A stretch of DNA of 64,000 nt from Paenibacillus sp. HWE-109 (lineage in GTDB: Bacteria > Bacillota > Bacilli > Paenibacillales > NBRC-103111), in NCBI RefSeq assembly GCF_022163125.1, contig NZ_CP091881.1:8773501-8837500 (forward strand), read 5' to 3'. Both the position numbers and the translations under genes were made by a program. The notes beneath the pieces are model-generated. The model made no database searches, was not told the origin of the DNA, and saw nothing but the letters and a program-made list of their open reading frames with translations. Positions 24,830-33,809 of the stretch are shown here, one piece after another. Numbering within the stretch: the first letter of the stretch is position 1; each line of letters opens with the position of its first letter.

Positions 24830-25868
24830 GCCTCTAAAAGCTGTTTTCATTGGATTTATCCAATGAAAGCTGAAACAAACACCTCTAAAAGGCATTTTCA
24901 TTGGATTTATCCAATAAAAGTTGAAATAAACGCCTGCAAAAGCCATTTTCATTGGATTTTTCCAATGAGAGTGACTCAGCGCGGAACAACGTTCCGCAGC
25001 AGAATATATTAGTTTTCGTAGATGCGATCTCACAGCAGAGGGATTCACACAGTCGGATATGCCACATTAAAGTATCTCACCCATCCAACCTCTCAATCAA
25101 ACTCTAGGGTCTGATTCCAGACAAGTAGCATTCTCCTTGGTTAGACAGCGCCAAATGCAGCAATGACGTTCAAAGACATAGATTTCACTGGATTAATCCA
25201 ATGAAATCCAGAATTAGGGGCACTAAAAATCAATTCCACTAGATAAATCCACTGGAATTCTAGATTTCGTGCCGTATGGGGCGGGGTGCAGCTGTTATCA
25301 TTGGATTTTTCCAATGAAAGTTGAAACAAACACCTCTAAAAGCTGTTTTCATTGGATTTATCCAACGAAAGTTGAAATAAACGCCGTCAAAAGCCCCTTT
25401 CATTGGATTTTTCCAATGAGAGTGACTCAGCGCGGAACAACGTTCCGCAGCAGAGTATATTAGTTTTCGTAGATGCGATCTCACAGCAGAGGGATTCACA
25501 CAGTCGGATATGCCACATTAAAGTATCTCACCCATCCAACCTCTCAATCAAACTCCAGGGTATGATTCCAGACAAGTAGCATTCTCCTTGGTTAGACAGC
25601 GCCAAATGCAGCAATGACGTTCAAAGACATAGATTTCACTGGATTAATCCAATGAAATCCAGAATTAGGGGCGCTAAAAATCAATTCCACTGGATAAATC
25701 CAATGGAATTCTAGATTTCGTGCCGTATGGGGGGCTATCATTGGATTTATCCAATGAAAGTTGAAATAAACGCCGTCAAAAGCCACTTTCATTGGATTTT
25801 TCCAATGAGAGTGGCCCATCGACGTTCCGCGGCAGAAGCAAATGAAGCAAGCGTGTGACAATTCCCCG
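24830..25868. other. Gene-free palindromic array between IS4 and the SGNH gene
   Basis: The remainder of the three-copy array. No coding frame has a ribosome site or protein-like composition. The GCGGAAC-AAC-GTTCCGC hairpin recurs at about 24980 and 25432. The last 40 bp (25830-25868) are unrelated to the array and abut the end of the SGNH hydrolase gene. Confidence 0.7.
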
Positions 25869-26480
25869 CTACAAGCCAGCCAGAAAAGGCCCGGCCATAT
25901 CGGCAATCCGCCGATGTCCGGCCTCATTCGGATGTAAGCCATCCGATGTGAAGTGCGGCAGCGTCAGCTTGTTCAGTCCGCTTTGCGCATACAGATTCAA
26001 CACCGGCAGGGCATAGAGCCTGCCGAGCTCGACTATGGCTTCGACATAGTCGTAGAGCCGATGGCCCGCCGCGTTGACGGAGAAGATGTCGTAGCCATCT
26101 TTATCCCGCTGCAGCGGCGTCCACAAGCTAAGGCGGCAGCGCGGATTCGCCGCCAGAATATGCTCAATCAGCGACCGATACGCGCCATAAAAGGTATAGA
26201 TATTATCCGATTCCAGCAAGCCAATCGGCTTATCCAAGCGGAAATCGTTCACGCCCGCAAAGATGGTGACGCAGTCCAACTCGGTATGGATCGTCTTGCC
26301 GACATGCGTCGTTGCGCCGTAGTCACGGTCGCCGCCGGCTGTCATCGGACAACCGCTTTTGCCATAATTGAATACGCTGGAGAAGCCGAGAGCTTCCTGC
26401 ACAAGCGGCTGATAGCCGCCTGCTTCTGTGATGCTGTCTCCGAGCGTTCCCCATGTTTTTCCTGTCCACTTGTTTAGCAT
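25869..26480 (-). CDS. SGNH/GDSL-family hydrolase
   Basis: Esterase of the SGNH fold, 203 residues, cytoplasmic (no signal peptide). Block I GDSIT with nucleophile Ser16, block II glycine in the YGKSG region, block III GVND with the oxyanion Asn, and block V SDGLHPNEAGH with the Asp/His pair. GGAG lies 10 bp before the ATG. It lies 14 bp after the FAD oxidoreductase gene on the same strand, so the two form an operon. Members near glycan genes are often acetyl esterases acting on imported oligosaccharides; that role is inferred. Confidence 0.87.
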   Translation of the reverse strand: MLNKWTGKTWGTLGDSITEAGGYQPLVQEALGFSSVFNYGKSGCPMTAGGDRDYGATTHVGKTIHTELDCVTIFAGVNDFRLDKPIGLLESDNIYTFYGAYRSLIEHILAANPRCRLSLWTPLQRDKDGYDIFSVNAAGHRLYDYVEAIVELGRLYALPVLNLYAQSGLNKLTLPHFTSDGLHPNEAGHRRIADMAGPFLAGL

Positions 26481-26494
26481 GCTAGTGCCGCTCC

Positions 26495-27907
26495 TTATTC
26501 ATTGCTTTCGGTATCGTAGCTGACGGCATCAACGAGAACCAGAGAGTCGGCCTCGGCCTGACCTGGCCGTTCGCCAAGCCATGCGCCTTGTGCGATCAAT
26601 TTGTTTTGCAGCTCTGGGATCGATACTTCGCGGAAACCGATGCCCGCCGAGCTTGCCATAGCGGCGGACACGCCGGCGGCCTCACCCATGGCAAAGCAGT
26701 TGGGCATGACGCGAAGCGAGCCCTGCACGGGACGGTCGGACGAAACGGAACGTCCAGCTACGATCAAATTCGATTTGCCCTGCGGCAGCATGCAGCGAAA
26801 TGGAACGCCATGCGATTTGCCCTTCGGCAAATGCTTGATTGTCATCGTGCTGCTGGCGTTGGCAAGATGGATGTCGATGAAGTACGAATTGCGGGCAATA
26901 TCGTCCTCGAAGCTGCGCATCGTCAGGAAATCTTCCACCACAAGCGTGTAGTCGCCTTGGATGCGGCGGGTTTCACGAATCCCGATCTGGTCGCCGGAAT
27001 GAGCAAGGAAGATATGCTCGAAGCCTGGCACATATTTGCGCAGGAAACGAAGCTGCGTATCAATCAACTGGCGCCCTTCGATCGCTGCGCGGGTCAAATC
27101 CTCCGCATTGGTACCGTCAATCCCGAAGATATGGCCGAAATTAAAGCCGACAACGGAGTCGGTAATCCAGGCCATCCCCGAGATGCGTTTGCGCCCTTCA
27201 GGGAGGTCGCCGTTTTGTTGAGCTTTCATGACCGTTTTCTCGATCTGGTTATTATCATCTGTCTCCACCAGATATTGCTCAAAACGTGCTCTGTCCACGC
27301 CCGTGACCACATAGCACATCGTACCAGGCTGGAGTTCGCCGTGTTCGCCTCCGCTCAGAAAAGGAACACCCGCAAGCGCCGCGAGATCCGCGTCACCGGA
27401 AGCATCGATATACAGCTTGGCTTGAATGACGGAGCGCCCGGATTTATTGCTGATGACAAGTCCGCTGATGCGATCTCCCTCCAACAGCACTTGATCGGCA
27501 ATGGTATGGAACAGCACTTTGGCTCCGCTGGCCAAGAGTTCGGCATCATAGACGCGTTTCAGCGTTTCCACATCGATGGGAACCCAATCGAGCTGGTCTT
27601 TGTAATGCCGTAAGAAGTCGTCTCCGGCTGCCTGTTTCATTTTATCAAGCAGTTCAAGACCGATTCCGCGAATGACAGGTTTTTCCCCATCTGAATAGGG
27701 ACAGAAGGCAGGAACCAATGCTGCGGTGCCCATTCCGCCGAGGTAGCCTCTTTGTTCAATCAAAAGGGTGCTTGCCCCATTGCGGGCAGCTGCGATTGCT
27801 GCGGCTATGCCGGATGCGCCGCCGCCTACGACGACCACGTCAGGCGTATAGCTGACAGGGAGTTGTTGTGCAGGGATCGTTATCGTTTGAGTAGACACAT
27901 ATGTCAT
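26495..27907 (-). CDS. FAD-dependent oxidoreductase (FAD_oxidored type)
   Basis: 470-residue flavoprotein. The N-terminal dinucleotide fold DVVVVGGGASGIAAAIAAARNGA has GxGxxG at residues 28-33. GYLGGMGTAALVPAF follows the FAD-binding site, and LYIDASGDADLAALAGVPF is a strong signature of this family. AGGAGGAATAA precedes the ATG. A TATAAT (complement of 27941-27946) lies 34 bp upstream. The family includes sugar and polyol dehydrogenase-like proteins of unproven substrate. It is divergent from the LacI regulator at 28060, which probably controls it. Confidence 0.83.
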   Translation of the reverse strand: MTYVSTQTITIPAQQLPVSYTPDVVVVGGGASGIAAAIAAARNGASTLLIEQRGYLGGMGTAALVPAFCPYSDGEKPVIRGIGLELLDKMKQAAGDDFLRHYKDQLDWVPIDVETLKRVYDAELLASGAKVLFHTIADQVLLEGDRISGLVISNKSGRSVIQAKLYIDASGDADLAALAGVPFLSGGEHGELQPGTMCYVVTGVDRARFEQYLVETDDNNQIEKTVMKAQQNGDLPEGRKRISGMAWITDSVVGFNFGHIFGIDGTNAEDLTRAAIEGRQLIDTQLRFLRKYVPGFEHIFLAHSGDQIGIRETRRIQGDYTLVVEDFLTMRSFEDDIARNSYFIDIHLANASSTMTIKHLPKGKSHGVPFRCMLPQGKSNLIVAGRSVSSDRPVQGSLRVMPNCFAMGEAAGVSAAMASSAGIGFREVSIPELQNKLIAQGAWLGERPGQAEADSLVLVDAVSYDTESNE

Positions 27908-27940
27908 GTTTTATTCCTCCTAGGGATGCTTATGAGTCTT

Positions 27941-27946
27941 ATTATA
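27941..27946 (-). promoter_or_regulatory. -10 box of the FAD oxidoreductase operon
   Basis: TATAAT on the minus strand, 34 bp before the start codon, with a weak -35. Two TTAAAC direct repeats (27970-27987 area, minus strand) lie upstream and may be a regulator site. Confidence 0.45.
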
Positions 27947-28059
27947 GGCGTCCGCCATGGAGGAACTAGTTTAACTTTTGTTTAATCTAAAAGAGGAAGT
28001 GAAACGGCTTGCGCCGAAAAGTATCCTTCAACGTTATCCGATGAAAGGGGGCAGCCTGA

Positions 28060-29148
28060 ATGCCGACCCGCAAGCAAGTCACGTTAAAGACGATCGCAAA
28101 CGAGCTTGGATTAACGGTACAGACCGTGCTCAAAGCGCTAAAAGGAAAACCCGGCATGTCCGAAGCAACCCGACAACGGATCGTCCAGACCGCCGAGAGG
28201 CTGGGCTATTATACGATGGAACAGATTCGCAGCCTGCGGCTGGACCGCATCGCACCGTATCCAAGCGAAAGACTTCGCTTTCTGTTGGTGCAAACGGCGG
28301 AATCCGTTTCCTACAATCGGCTTCTGCTGCAAGGCTTAGAGGACCGCTTCTTCTCATTCGGTCATCGCATCGAGCTGCTGATGCTGCCGCAAAATATCAA
28401 GGAGGAGCATATGCCATCTTGGATCGAGGAGAGCGGCATGGCTTACGCAGATGGGATATTCATCGCGCCGAGCATTATCCCCAAGGTGTGGGAGTCCTAC
28501 CTGTTTGCTTTGCCCCAACCTCGCATATTGCTTAGTTTTCCGCCTCCCGGAGTGAAAATAGACAGTGTGATCTGGGACGTCTATGAAGCCACCTTCCAAG
28601 CGGTTAGCTACTTGCACAGCCTCGGACATGAACGCATTATGTATGTGGGGGACATCCAATTGCAACGGGGGTTTATATTGCGCTGGCAGGCCTTCTGTCA
28701 TGCGATGCACGTGCAGGGCATCGAGGTTGATCCGAGTCAGCACTCTATCGGCGAGCGGTTCGGAGGAGGCCGGCAATGGCTCGAAGAACTGGAGCAGAAG
28801 ATGGTAGATTTCATGCCGACAGCGATTATTTGCGGGATCGATAATGAAGTGTCCATCGTCGCAAGCCTATGTCACAAGCTGCAATGGCGCGTACCGGATG
28901 AAGTGTCATTGGTAGGATTTCTCAATGAGCAAACGGAAGATCTGCCCCTGTTCACTAGACCTTTGCTTTCCATCCGAGAGACAGGCTATCGCGCTGCTGA
29001 CCGTATGTTGTGGCGGCTTGCCAATCCGACATTGCCTTTTGAACATATCCGCATTCAAGGCGATTTTCACATCGGCAGTACGACATCACGACCAGCTGCC
29101 AACGGCCTGCAATCGGCAACAATGCGAAGATACAACCAGAAATCATAA
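28060..29148 (+). CDS. LacI-family transcriptional regulator
   Basis: 362-residue regulator. The helix-turn-helix is VTLKTIANELGLTVQTVLKALKGKPGMSEATRQRIV. The effector domain is less canonical but keeps ADGIFIAPSII, LHSLGHERIMYVGD and ICGIDNEVSIVASLC. AAAGGGGG stands 8 bp before the ATG. Divergent placement from the FAD oxidoreductase/SGNH operon suggests it controls that operon. It is followed after 73 bp by the response-regulator gene. Confidence 0.87.
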   Translation: MPTRKQVTLKTIANELGLTVQTVLKALKGKPGMSEATRQRIVQTAERLGYYTMEQIRSLRLDRIAPYPSERLRFLLVQTAESVSYNRLLLQGLEDRFFSFGHRIELLMLPQNIKEEHMPSWIEESGMAYADGIFIAPSIIPKVWESYLFALPQPRILLSFPPPGVKIDSVIWDVYEATFQAVSYLHSLGHERIMYVGDIQLQRGFILRWQAFCHAMHVQGIEVDPSQHSIGERFGGGRQWLEELEQKMVDFMPTAIICGIDNEVSIVASLCHKLQWRVPDEVSLVGFLNEQTEDLPLFTRPLLSIRETGYRAADRMLWRLANPTLPFEHIRIQGDFHIGSTTSRPAANGLQSATMRRYNQKS

Positions 29149-29221
29149 GATTCTCCGGTGCCTAGGGCCTTTTAAACAGGATATAATGAAGAGTACAGCA
29201 GGACGGGAGGTCTACGAAGAG

Positions 29222-30838
29222 ATGTATAAACTTGTAATTGTAGATGATGAGCCGACTGTACGCTTTGGATTAAGCACCTATTTTAATTGGAGTCAGTACG
29301 GCATTGAAGTTGTCGATACAGCGGACGACGGGGATGTTGGGTTAGAGGTGATTGAGCGTGCAAAGCCGGATATTGTGCTGACCGATGTACGCATGCCCAC
29401 GATGGACGGTATTCAAATGTCGAATATTCTGAGCGATCGATTCCCTGCAATCAAAATTGTGTTCGTAAGCGGGCACGATGATGCCGAGTATTTGAAATCT
29501 GCGCTTAAGGTAAAAGCGATTGACTATATATTTAAACCCGTTAATCTGCAAGAGTTGACTGTCGTCGTTGAACGCCTGGTGGCTGCACTGCAAGCCGAAG
29601 AACAGGAGCGCAAGCTGATCGTCGATATGCAGGTGAAGCTGCTGCAAAGCATGCCGCTGCTGCGGGAGAAATTTCTGATGTCCCTGATCAAAAAGGGGGG
29701 TGCGGTCCCTTCTCGCATGCAGGATCGTATCGCTTTCCTGGGGCTCGAGCTTCCACTGGAAGCGGCCTATTGGGTGATTGTGATCCGCGTGGACGATGCC
29801 ACGGAAGTGGCGGAAGCCAGGTCCGAACGTGACCAGCAACTGCTGTCTTATTCGATCGTTAATATTGTGCAGGAGCTGATAGACAGGGAAATTGGCGGTT
29901 ACGTTTTTGAAAATCAGACGGGCGAATTCGTTGGCATTCTGCGTCTGTCTGATCAAGAGGATCAGGAGAGTTTGCTGTTCACACTGGCGGAGGAAGTCAG
30001 AGGCAATCTGCAGCAATATTTGCGCATCAGCGTAACGATCGGGGTTGGCGAGCGAATAGCGAAGCTGGCTCAGCTTCCGCAGTCTTATACCCAGGCGAAG
30101 GAAGCAGCCGATCAGCGATGGTATCTCGGGAAAAATCAAATTATCTCCATGGACCAATTGGAGCAGGGCATAGACAGCATGTATCGATTCGATCCGATGC
30201 AGGATGAGCGGCTAATCTCTTCGCTCAAAGCAGCCGATACGGACAAGGTGCAAGATGAGCTTGAGCATATCTTCAGTGCGCTGTCACGCAACCGTGCCGA
30301 GGGCATCCAATATGGGCGCAATCTGAGCTTGCAACTGCTGCTGCTTGGAAGCCGCATTCTGATGGAGCTTCACATTCAGCGTCAAGGGATGGATGAGAAG
30401 GAGAATGAGCTTCTGGCCAAAGTGTTCCTGCAAGAAACGCTGGGCGATTTGAGGAAGCTGGTTGCTTCCTATCTGCTGGAGGTTTGTGAGCGGATTAGCG
30501 AGAAACGCAGCGGCAAGCCTAAGCTCAGCATTGAACGCATACGCGCAATGATTGACAAGCGATTTGCCGAAAACTTGCAGGTAGCGGATATCGCGAAGGA
30601 AGTATTCCTGTCTTCCACCTATTTGTGCCTGTTGTTCAAACAGGAGACAGGTGAAACGATCAACGAATATATGACCAAAGTTCGGGTCGACAAGGCCAAG
30701 GAGCTGCTCAAAGATCCAAGCAACAAATTTTACGAGGTATGCTATGCCGTCGGTTATTCGGATCCCAGCTATTTTAGCAAAATATTCAAGAAATACACGG
30801 GGTTTACGCCAAGCTCATTTCGTGATCAAGTCATGTAA
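29222..30838 (+). CDS. AraC-type response regulator, YesN family
   Basis: 538-residue cytoplasmic response regulator. The receiver domain (about 1-120) has acidic DDE near residue 9, phospho-acceptor Asp55 in VLTDVRMP and Lys105 in FKPV. The middle is a linker of ~300 residues, and the C-terminal ~100 residues are an AraC/XylS double helix-turn-helix (ADIAKEVFLSSTYLCLLFKQETG; YEVCYAVGYSDPSYFSKIFKKYTGFTPSSFR). The frame extends upstream to 28925, but GGGAGG and the MYKLVIVDDEP start place the true beginning at 29222. It pairs with the kinase 14 bp downstream and most likely activates the sugar importer at 32842. Confidence 0.9.
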   Translation: MYKLVIVDDEPTVRFGLSTYFNWSQYGIEVVDTADDGDVGLEVIERAKPDIVLTDVRMPTMDGIQMSNILSDRFPAIKIVFVSGHDDAEYLKSALKVKAIDYIFKPVNLQELTVVVERLVAALQAEEQERKLIVDMQVKLLQSMPLLREKFLMSLIKKGGAVPSRMQDRIAFLGLELPLEAAYWVIVIRVDDATEVAEARSERDQQLLSYSIVNIVQELIDREIGGYVFENQTGEFVGILRLSDQEDQESLLFTLAEEVRGNLQQYLRISVTIGVGERIAKLAQLPQSYTQAKEAADQRWYLGKNQIISMDQLEQGIDSMYRFDPMQDERLISSLKAADTDKVQDELEHIFSALSRNRAEGIQYGRNLSLQLLLLGSRILMELHIQRQGMDEKENELLAKVFLQETLGDLRKLVASYLLEVCERISEKRSGKPKLSIERIRAMIDKRFAENLQVADIAKEVFLSSTYLCLLFKQETGETINEYMTKVRVDKAKELLKDPSNKFYEVCYAVGYSDPSYFSKIFKKYTGFTPSSFRDQVM

Positions 30839-30852
30839 AGGCGGTAGGGCCT

Positions 30853-32679
30853 ATGAATAACCTCATGAACAGAGGTTGGACGAATATAGCTATCATTTTC
30901 AAAAGTGTGCTTGCCGCAAGATTATGGCTGATCGCTTATGTGGTACTCATTCTGATTCCGGCTTCTATATTTCTGTATGCGTATTCCCAGCGATATTCAC
31001 GCATATTGGAAGAAGAAGTCACGCGAACAATGCTTCAAACGTTGAAGCAGGCTGAAATTAACTTGAATCACCAAATTAATTCCCTGCGTGATACATCGAA
31101 TGCTATATTCATGAATCCCAAGCTGCTTACTTATTTGAGCAGTTCATCCTCCTATGACGATCAGTTCGTAGCTATGAATGAATTGCGCTACATGGTGGAT
31201 AATGCCAGAACGAATCTGAATGTTTTCCGCGTTCGCTTATATGTCGATGAATCGAAACTTTTCTCGCATGAGAAAGTGAATTTCTTTCCTTTGGCAAGCA
31301 TTGAGCAAAGCAAGTGGTATCCGGAAGTCGTGAATGCCGGTGGGCTTCTTGTATGGACAGGCGCCTATTTGGAACATTTTATCGACATTCCGGAAGACCC
31401 TTACATCTTCTCTGGTCTTCGTATTTTGCGGGACCCTGAACATTACGATCACTTGTCCGGCATTTTATCGATTGATGTGGATGCGAAGATTTTGGAGAAT
31501 ATCGTTTCGAATATTAAGCTGAATGATGATCAGCATGTCTTCTTAACGGCGCCTGACGGCACGATCGTTCTGCATAGCGATAAATCGCTATTGGGAACTA
31601 AGCTCAAATCGAGTGCCGTGCTGAATGCTATCGGGATGAACAAAGAAGGTGTCTCGGCTATTGAGGATAATGATATACAGCAATATATCGTGTATACGAC
31701 TGTCCAAGCTACAGGCTGGAAACTGATCGCAGAGGTGCCTAAGAAAGGCATCAGCTCGCGAGCAGCATCTCTGAATCAATTCTCCAGTGTGGCGACATTG
31801 ACAGGGGTGACGATTCTATTTCTTATTCTCGTGTTTATTCTGTTGGCTTTCATTGTGCGAGGGATGAATCGCCGGGTGCAAACGGTCATTAGGGTCATTA
31901 AACGGGAGGGCATCGAGGGGCTGGATGAGCGATATGGCGCATCAGGCGGAGATATTAACCTGCTGGAGAAAAGCGTCGATCATTTGATCCATCGTGTTAG
32001 GGACCTAATGGAGGAAACTTACAAATCGAAGGTGCAGGAACGGGAAGCGCAGCTTAAGGCGCTGCAAGCACAAATCAATCCTCATTTCCTCTATAATACG
32101 CTGGATACGATCAATTGGATTGCGATTGGGCATAAGGCTCATGATATCAGTCAAATGATTGATGGTTTAGCTAAGTATTTCAGGCTAAGCCTGAATAAAG
32201 GGAGAGATGTCGTGACCGTCATGGACGAGTTGGAGCTGGCTCGTGTGTATCTGGATATTCAGCAAAACCGTTTTCCCAAAAGCTTTGAAGTTATTTTCCA
32301 AATTGAGACACCGCTGGATGCTTACGAAATGCCTAAGTTGACGCTGCAGCCGATTGTAGAGAACGCGCTGCTGCACGGCATTCGCAAGTCCAAGGGGAAG
32401 TCAGGAACGATATGGATTCGCGCCTATATGGATGGAAGCTGTCTGGCGTTGTCAGTCAGGGATGACGGGATCGGGATGGAGCAGGCATTCGCCCAAAGTC
32501 TGTTGACGGAACCACGCCCAATCAAGAGTTCGGATGGCGCAACAGGTTCCTATGGTTTGTATAACGTTAATGAGCGAATTAAGTTGTATACAGGCGAAAC
32601 AGCGGGCCTGGAGATTGTAGCGGTTCCCGGAGAGGGAACGACGGTTATCGTTCGTCTCAACCCCAAGATCAACCAATGA
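30853..32679 (+). CDS. Sensor histidine kinase, YesM/LytS type
   Basis: 608-residue membrane kinase. Two transmembrane helices (about 27-45 and 315-335) bracket an extracellular sensor domain, followed by a HAMP-like region. The His-kinase box AQINPHFLYNTLDTINW has phospho-His411. The ATPase domain ends with VRDDGIGM and TGSYGLYNVNERIKLYTG (G box). It pairs with the AraC-type regulator immediately upstream. Kinases of this type usually sense sugars or a sugar-loaded binding protein and switch on adjacent LplABC-type importers. Confidence 0.9.
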   Translation: MNNLMNRGWTNIAIIFKSVLAARLWLIAYVVLILIPASIFLYAYSQRYSRILEEEVTRTMLQTLKQAEINLNHQINSLRDTSNAIFMNPKLLTYLSSSSSYDDQFVAMNELRYMVDNARTNLNVFRVRLYVDESKLFSHEKVNFFPLASIEQSKWYPEVVNAGGLLVWTGAYLEHFIDIPEDPYIFSGLRILRDPEHYDHLSGILSIDVDAKILENIVSNIKLNDDQHVFLTAPDGTIVLHSDKSLLGTKLKSSAVLNAIGMNKEGVSAIEDNDIQQYIVYTTVQATGWKLIAEVPKKGISSRAASLNQFSSVATLTGVTILFLILVFILLAFIVRGMNRRVQTVIRVIKREGIEGLDERYGASGGDINLLEKSVDHLIHRVRDLMEETYKSKVQEREAQLKALQAQINPHFLYNTLDTINWIAIGHKAHDISQMIDGLAKYFRLSLNKGRDVVTVMDELELARVYLDIQQNRFPKSFEVIFQIETPLDAYEMPKLTLQPIVENALLHGIRKSKGKSGTIWIRAYMDGSCLALSVRDDGIGMEQAFAQSLLTEPRPIKSSDGATGSYGLYNVNERIKLYTGETAGLEIVAVPGEGTTVIVRLNPKINQ

Positions 32680-32694
32680 GCCACAGCAAATTCC

Positions 32695-32735
32695 AAAGAG
32701 CATTCCCTATTCACAAAGGGGAGGCTCTTTTTTTA
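32695..32735 (+). terminator. Terminator after the kinase gene
   Basis: AAAGAGC-TTCCC and GGGGAG-GCTCTTT arms around a short loop, followed by seven Ts. It separates the regulatory genes from the importer operon. Confidence 0.82.
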
Positions 32736-32804
32736 CGTATAAAGATCATAAGATACTACCAGAAACACAAAGATCACCATCTACAGCCAGGCTTAGCCCG
32801 ACTA

Positions 32805-32810
32805 TATAAT
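32805..32810 (+). promoter_or_regulatory. Possible -10 box of second importer operon
   Basis: TATAAT 31 bp before the permease ATG. A TTGACA-like -35 is absent at 16-18 bp, which is consistent with dependence on the AraC-type activator encoded just upstream. Confidence 0.45.
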
Positions 32811-32841
32811 ACGAATATACCAACTTGGAGGTGAGCGCGAT

Positions 32842-33798
32842 ATGAGTGTTACAACAACAGAATTGAAAGCACGTATCGAAACGACAAAGGTTAGCAAGAA
32901 TAGGTGGAAACTGTTCCGGACCAACATAGATCTCTATGTTTTGCTGATTCCAGGTCTGCTGTTTTTGCTTGTATTCAAATATACGCCCATGTACGGGATT
33001 GTTATCGCGTTTATGGACTTTAATATTTTCGATGGCTTCACAGGAAGCAAATGGGTTGGGCTGGCGCAGTTCTCCAAATTAGTTCACTCGGAAGAATTTC
33101 TCCAAGTGTTCGTGAACACCTTGTTGATCAGCTTGTACAAGCTTGTTCTGCTGTTCCCGGTTCCGATTATTATCGCGCTGCTGCTGAATGAAGTGCGCAA
33201 GAGCTGGTTTAAGCGGACGATTCAAACGATTATTTTTCTGCCGCATTTCTTGTCTTGGGTTATTATCTCGGGCTTGTTCATCACGATTCTTTCCCCGAGC
33301 GGCGGCTTGGTTAACAATGTAATTCAGTTTTTCGGGGGCCAGCCGATCTCGTTCTTCCTCAATAATGATTTCTTTCGAAGTGTGGTCGTATTCACGGCTG
33401 GTTGGAAAGAATCGGGCTGGAATACCATCATCTTCATCGCGGCGATTGCCGGCATTGAGCAGGAACAGTATGAAGCGGCCTCGATCGATGGAGCGGGACG
33501 TATCCGTCAGATGCTGAACATCACGCTCCCGGGTATCGTACCCACGATCATTCTGATTCTTGTCTTGCGGCTGGGGTACTTGCTTGAAGCGGGAACAGAA
33601 CAAATTCTAACGATGTACAATTCGGTTGTGTATCAATCCGGCGACGTGATCGGTACCTACGTGTACCGCCAAGGTTTGGGCCAACAGGATTACAGCTTTA
33701 GTACAGCTGTTGGTTTATTTAATTCCGTGATCGGATTTCTCTTGATCGTGCTGGGCAACGAGCTTAGCAAAAAAGTAGTCAAGCGAAGCATTTGGTAG
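32842..33798 (+). CDS. Sugar ABC transporter permease, LplB type
   Basis: 318-residue membrane permease of the second CUT1-type importer. Six hydrophobic segments. EAA loop YEAASIDGAGRIRQMLNITLPGIVP near residues 213-237, and the LplB-type start IDLYVLLIPGLLFLLVFKYTPMYGIVIAF. TTGGAGGTGAG precedes the ATG. It starts the operon permease-permease-binding protein, the same order as the importer at 4872, and no ATPase is encoded. Confidence 0.92.
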   Translation: MSVTTTELKARIETTKVSKNRWKLFRTNIDLYVLLIPGLLFLLVFKYTPMYGIVIAFMDFNIFDGFTGSKWVGLAQFSKLVHSEEFLQVFVNTLLISLYKLVLLFPVPIIIALLLNEVRKSWFKRTIQTIIFLPHFLSWVIISGLFITILSPSGGLVNNVIQFFGGQPISFFLNNDFFRSVVVFTAGWKESGWNTIIFIAAIAGIEQEQYEAASIDGAGRIRQMLNITLPGIVPTIILILVLRLGYLLEAGTEQILTMYNSVVYQSGDVIGTYVYRQGLGQQDYSFSTAVGLFNSVIGFLLIVLGNELSKKVVKRSIW

Positions 33799-33809
33799 GA
33801 GGTGCAGCG

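Larger units (their letters stand above)
23001..25830. repeat. Three-copy palindromic array, first copy split by an IS4 element
   Basis: Units begin with CCTCTCAATCAAACTC at 23001, 25089 and 25540. Each runs through a shared head (GCAGCAATGACGTTCAAAGA), a GGATTAATCC palindrome, an imperfect long inverted repeat, and two to five ATTGGATTTATCCAAT-type palindromes each followed by GAAA-TTGAAATAAACGCC. The tail carries a GCGGAAC-AAC-GTTCCGC hairpin. Copy 1 would be about 550 bp without the insertion, copy 2 is 451 bp, and copy 3 loses its tail at about 25830. Open frames here encode only HWIYPM-like peptides from the palindromes and are not genes. Confidence 0.88.

Noticed and set aside
24662..25463. 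Open frames encoding repeated HWIYPMK-like peptides (both strands, also 23097-23297 and 25592-25942)
   Set aside because: They are translations of the ATTGGATTTATCCAAT palindromes, with no ribosome sites; frames exist on both strands because the repeat is symmetric.
23001..25830. CRISPR array or phage attachment region
   Set aside because: Repeats are long composite units with inner palindromes, with no regular spacers, integrase or tRNA.
26588..27613. 341-residue plus-strand frame
   Set aside because: Antisense shadow of the FAD oxidoreductase gene, which has clear motifs and a ribosome site on the minus strand.
28925..29221. N-terminal extension of the response regulator
   Set aside because: It overlaps the LacI gene in another frame; GGGAGG and the receiver-domain start place the true beginning at 29222.
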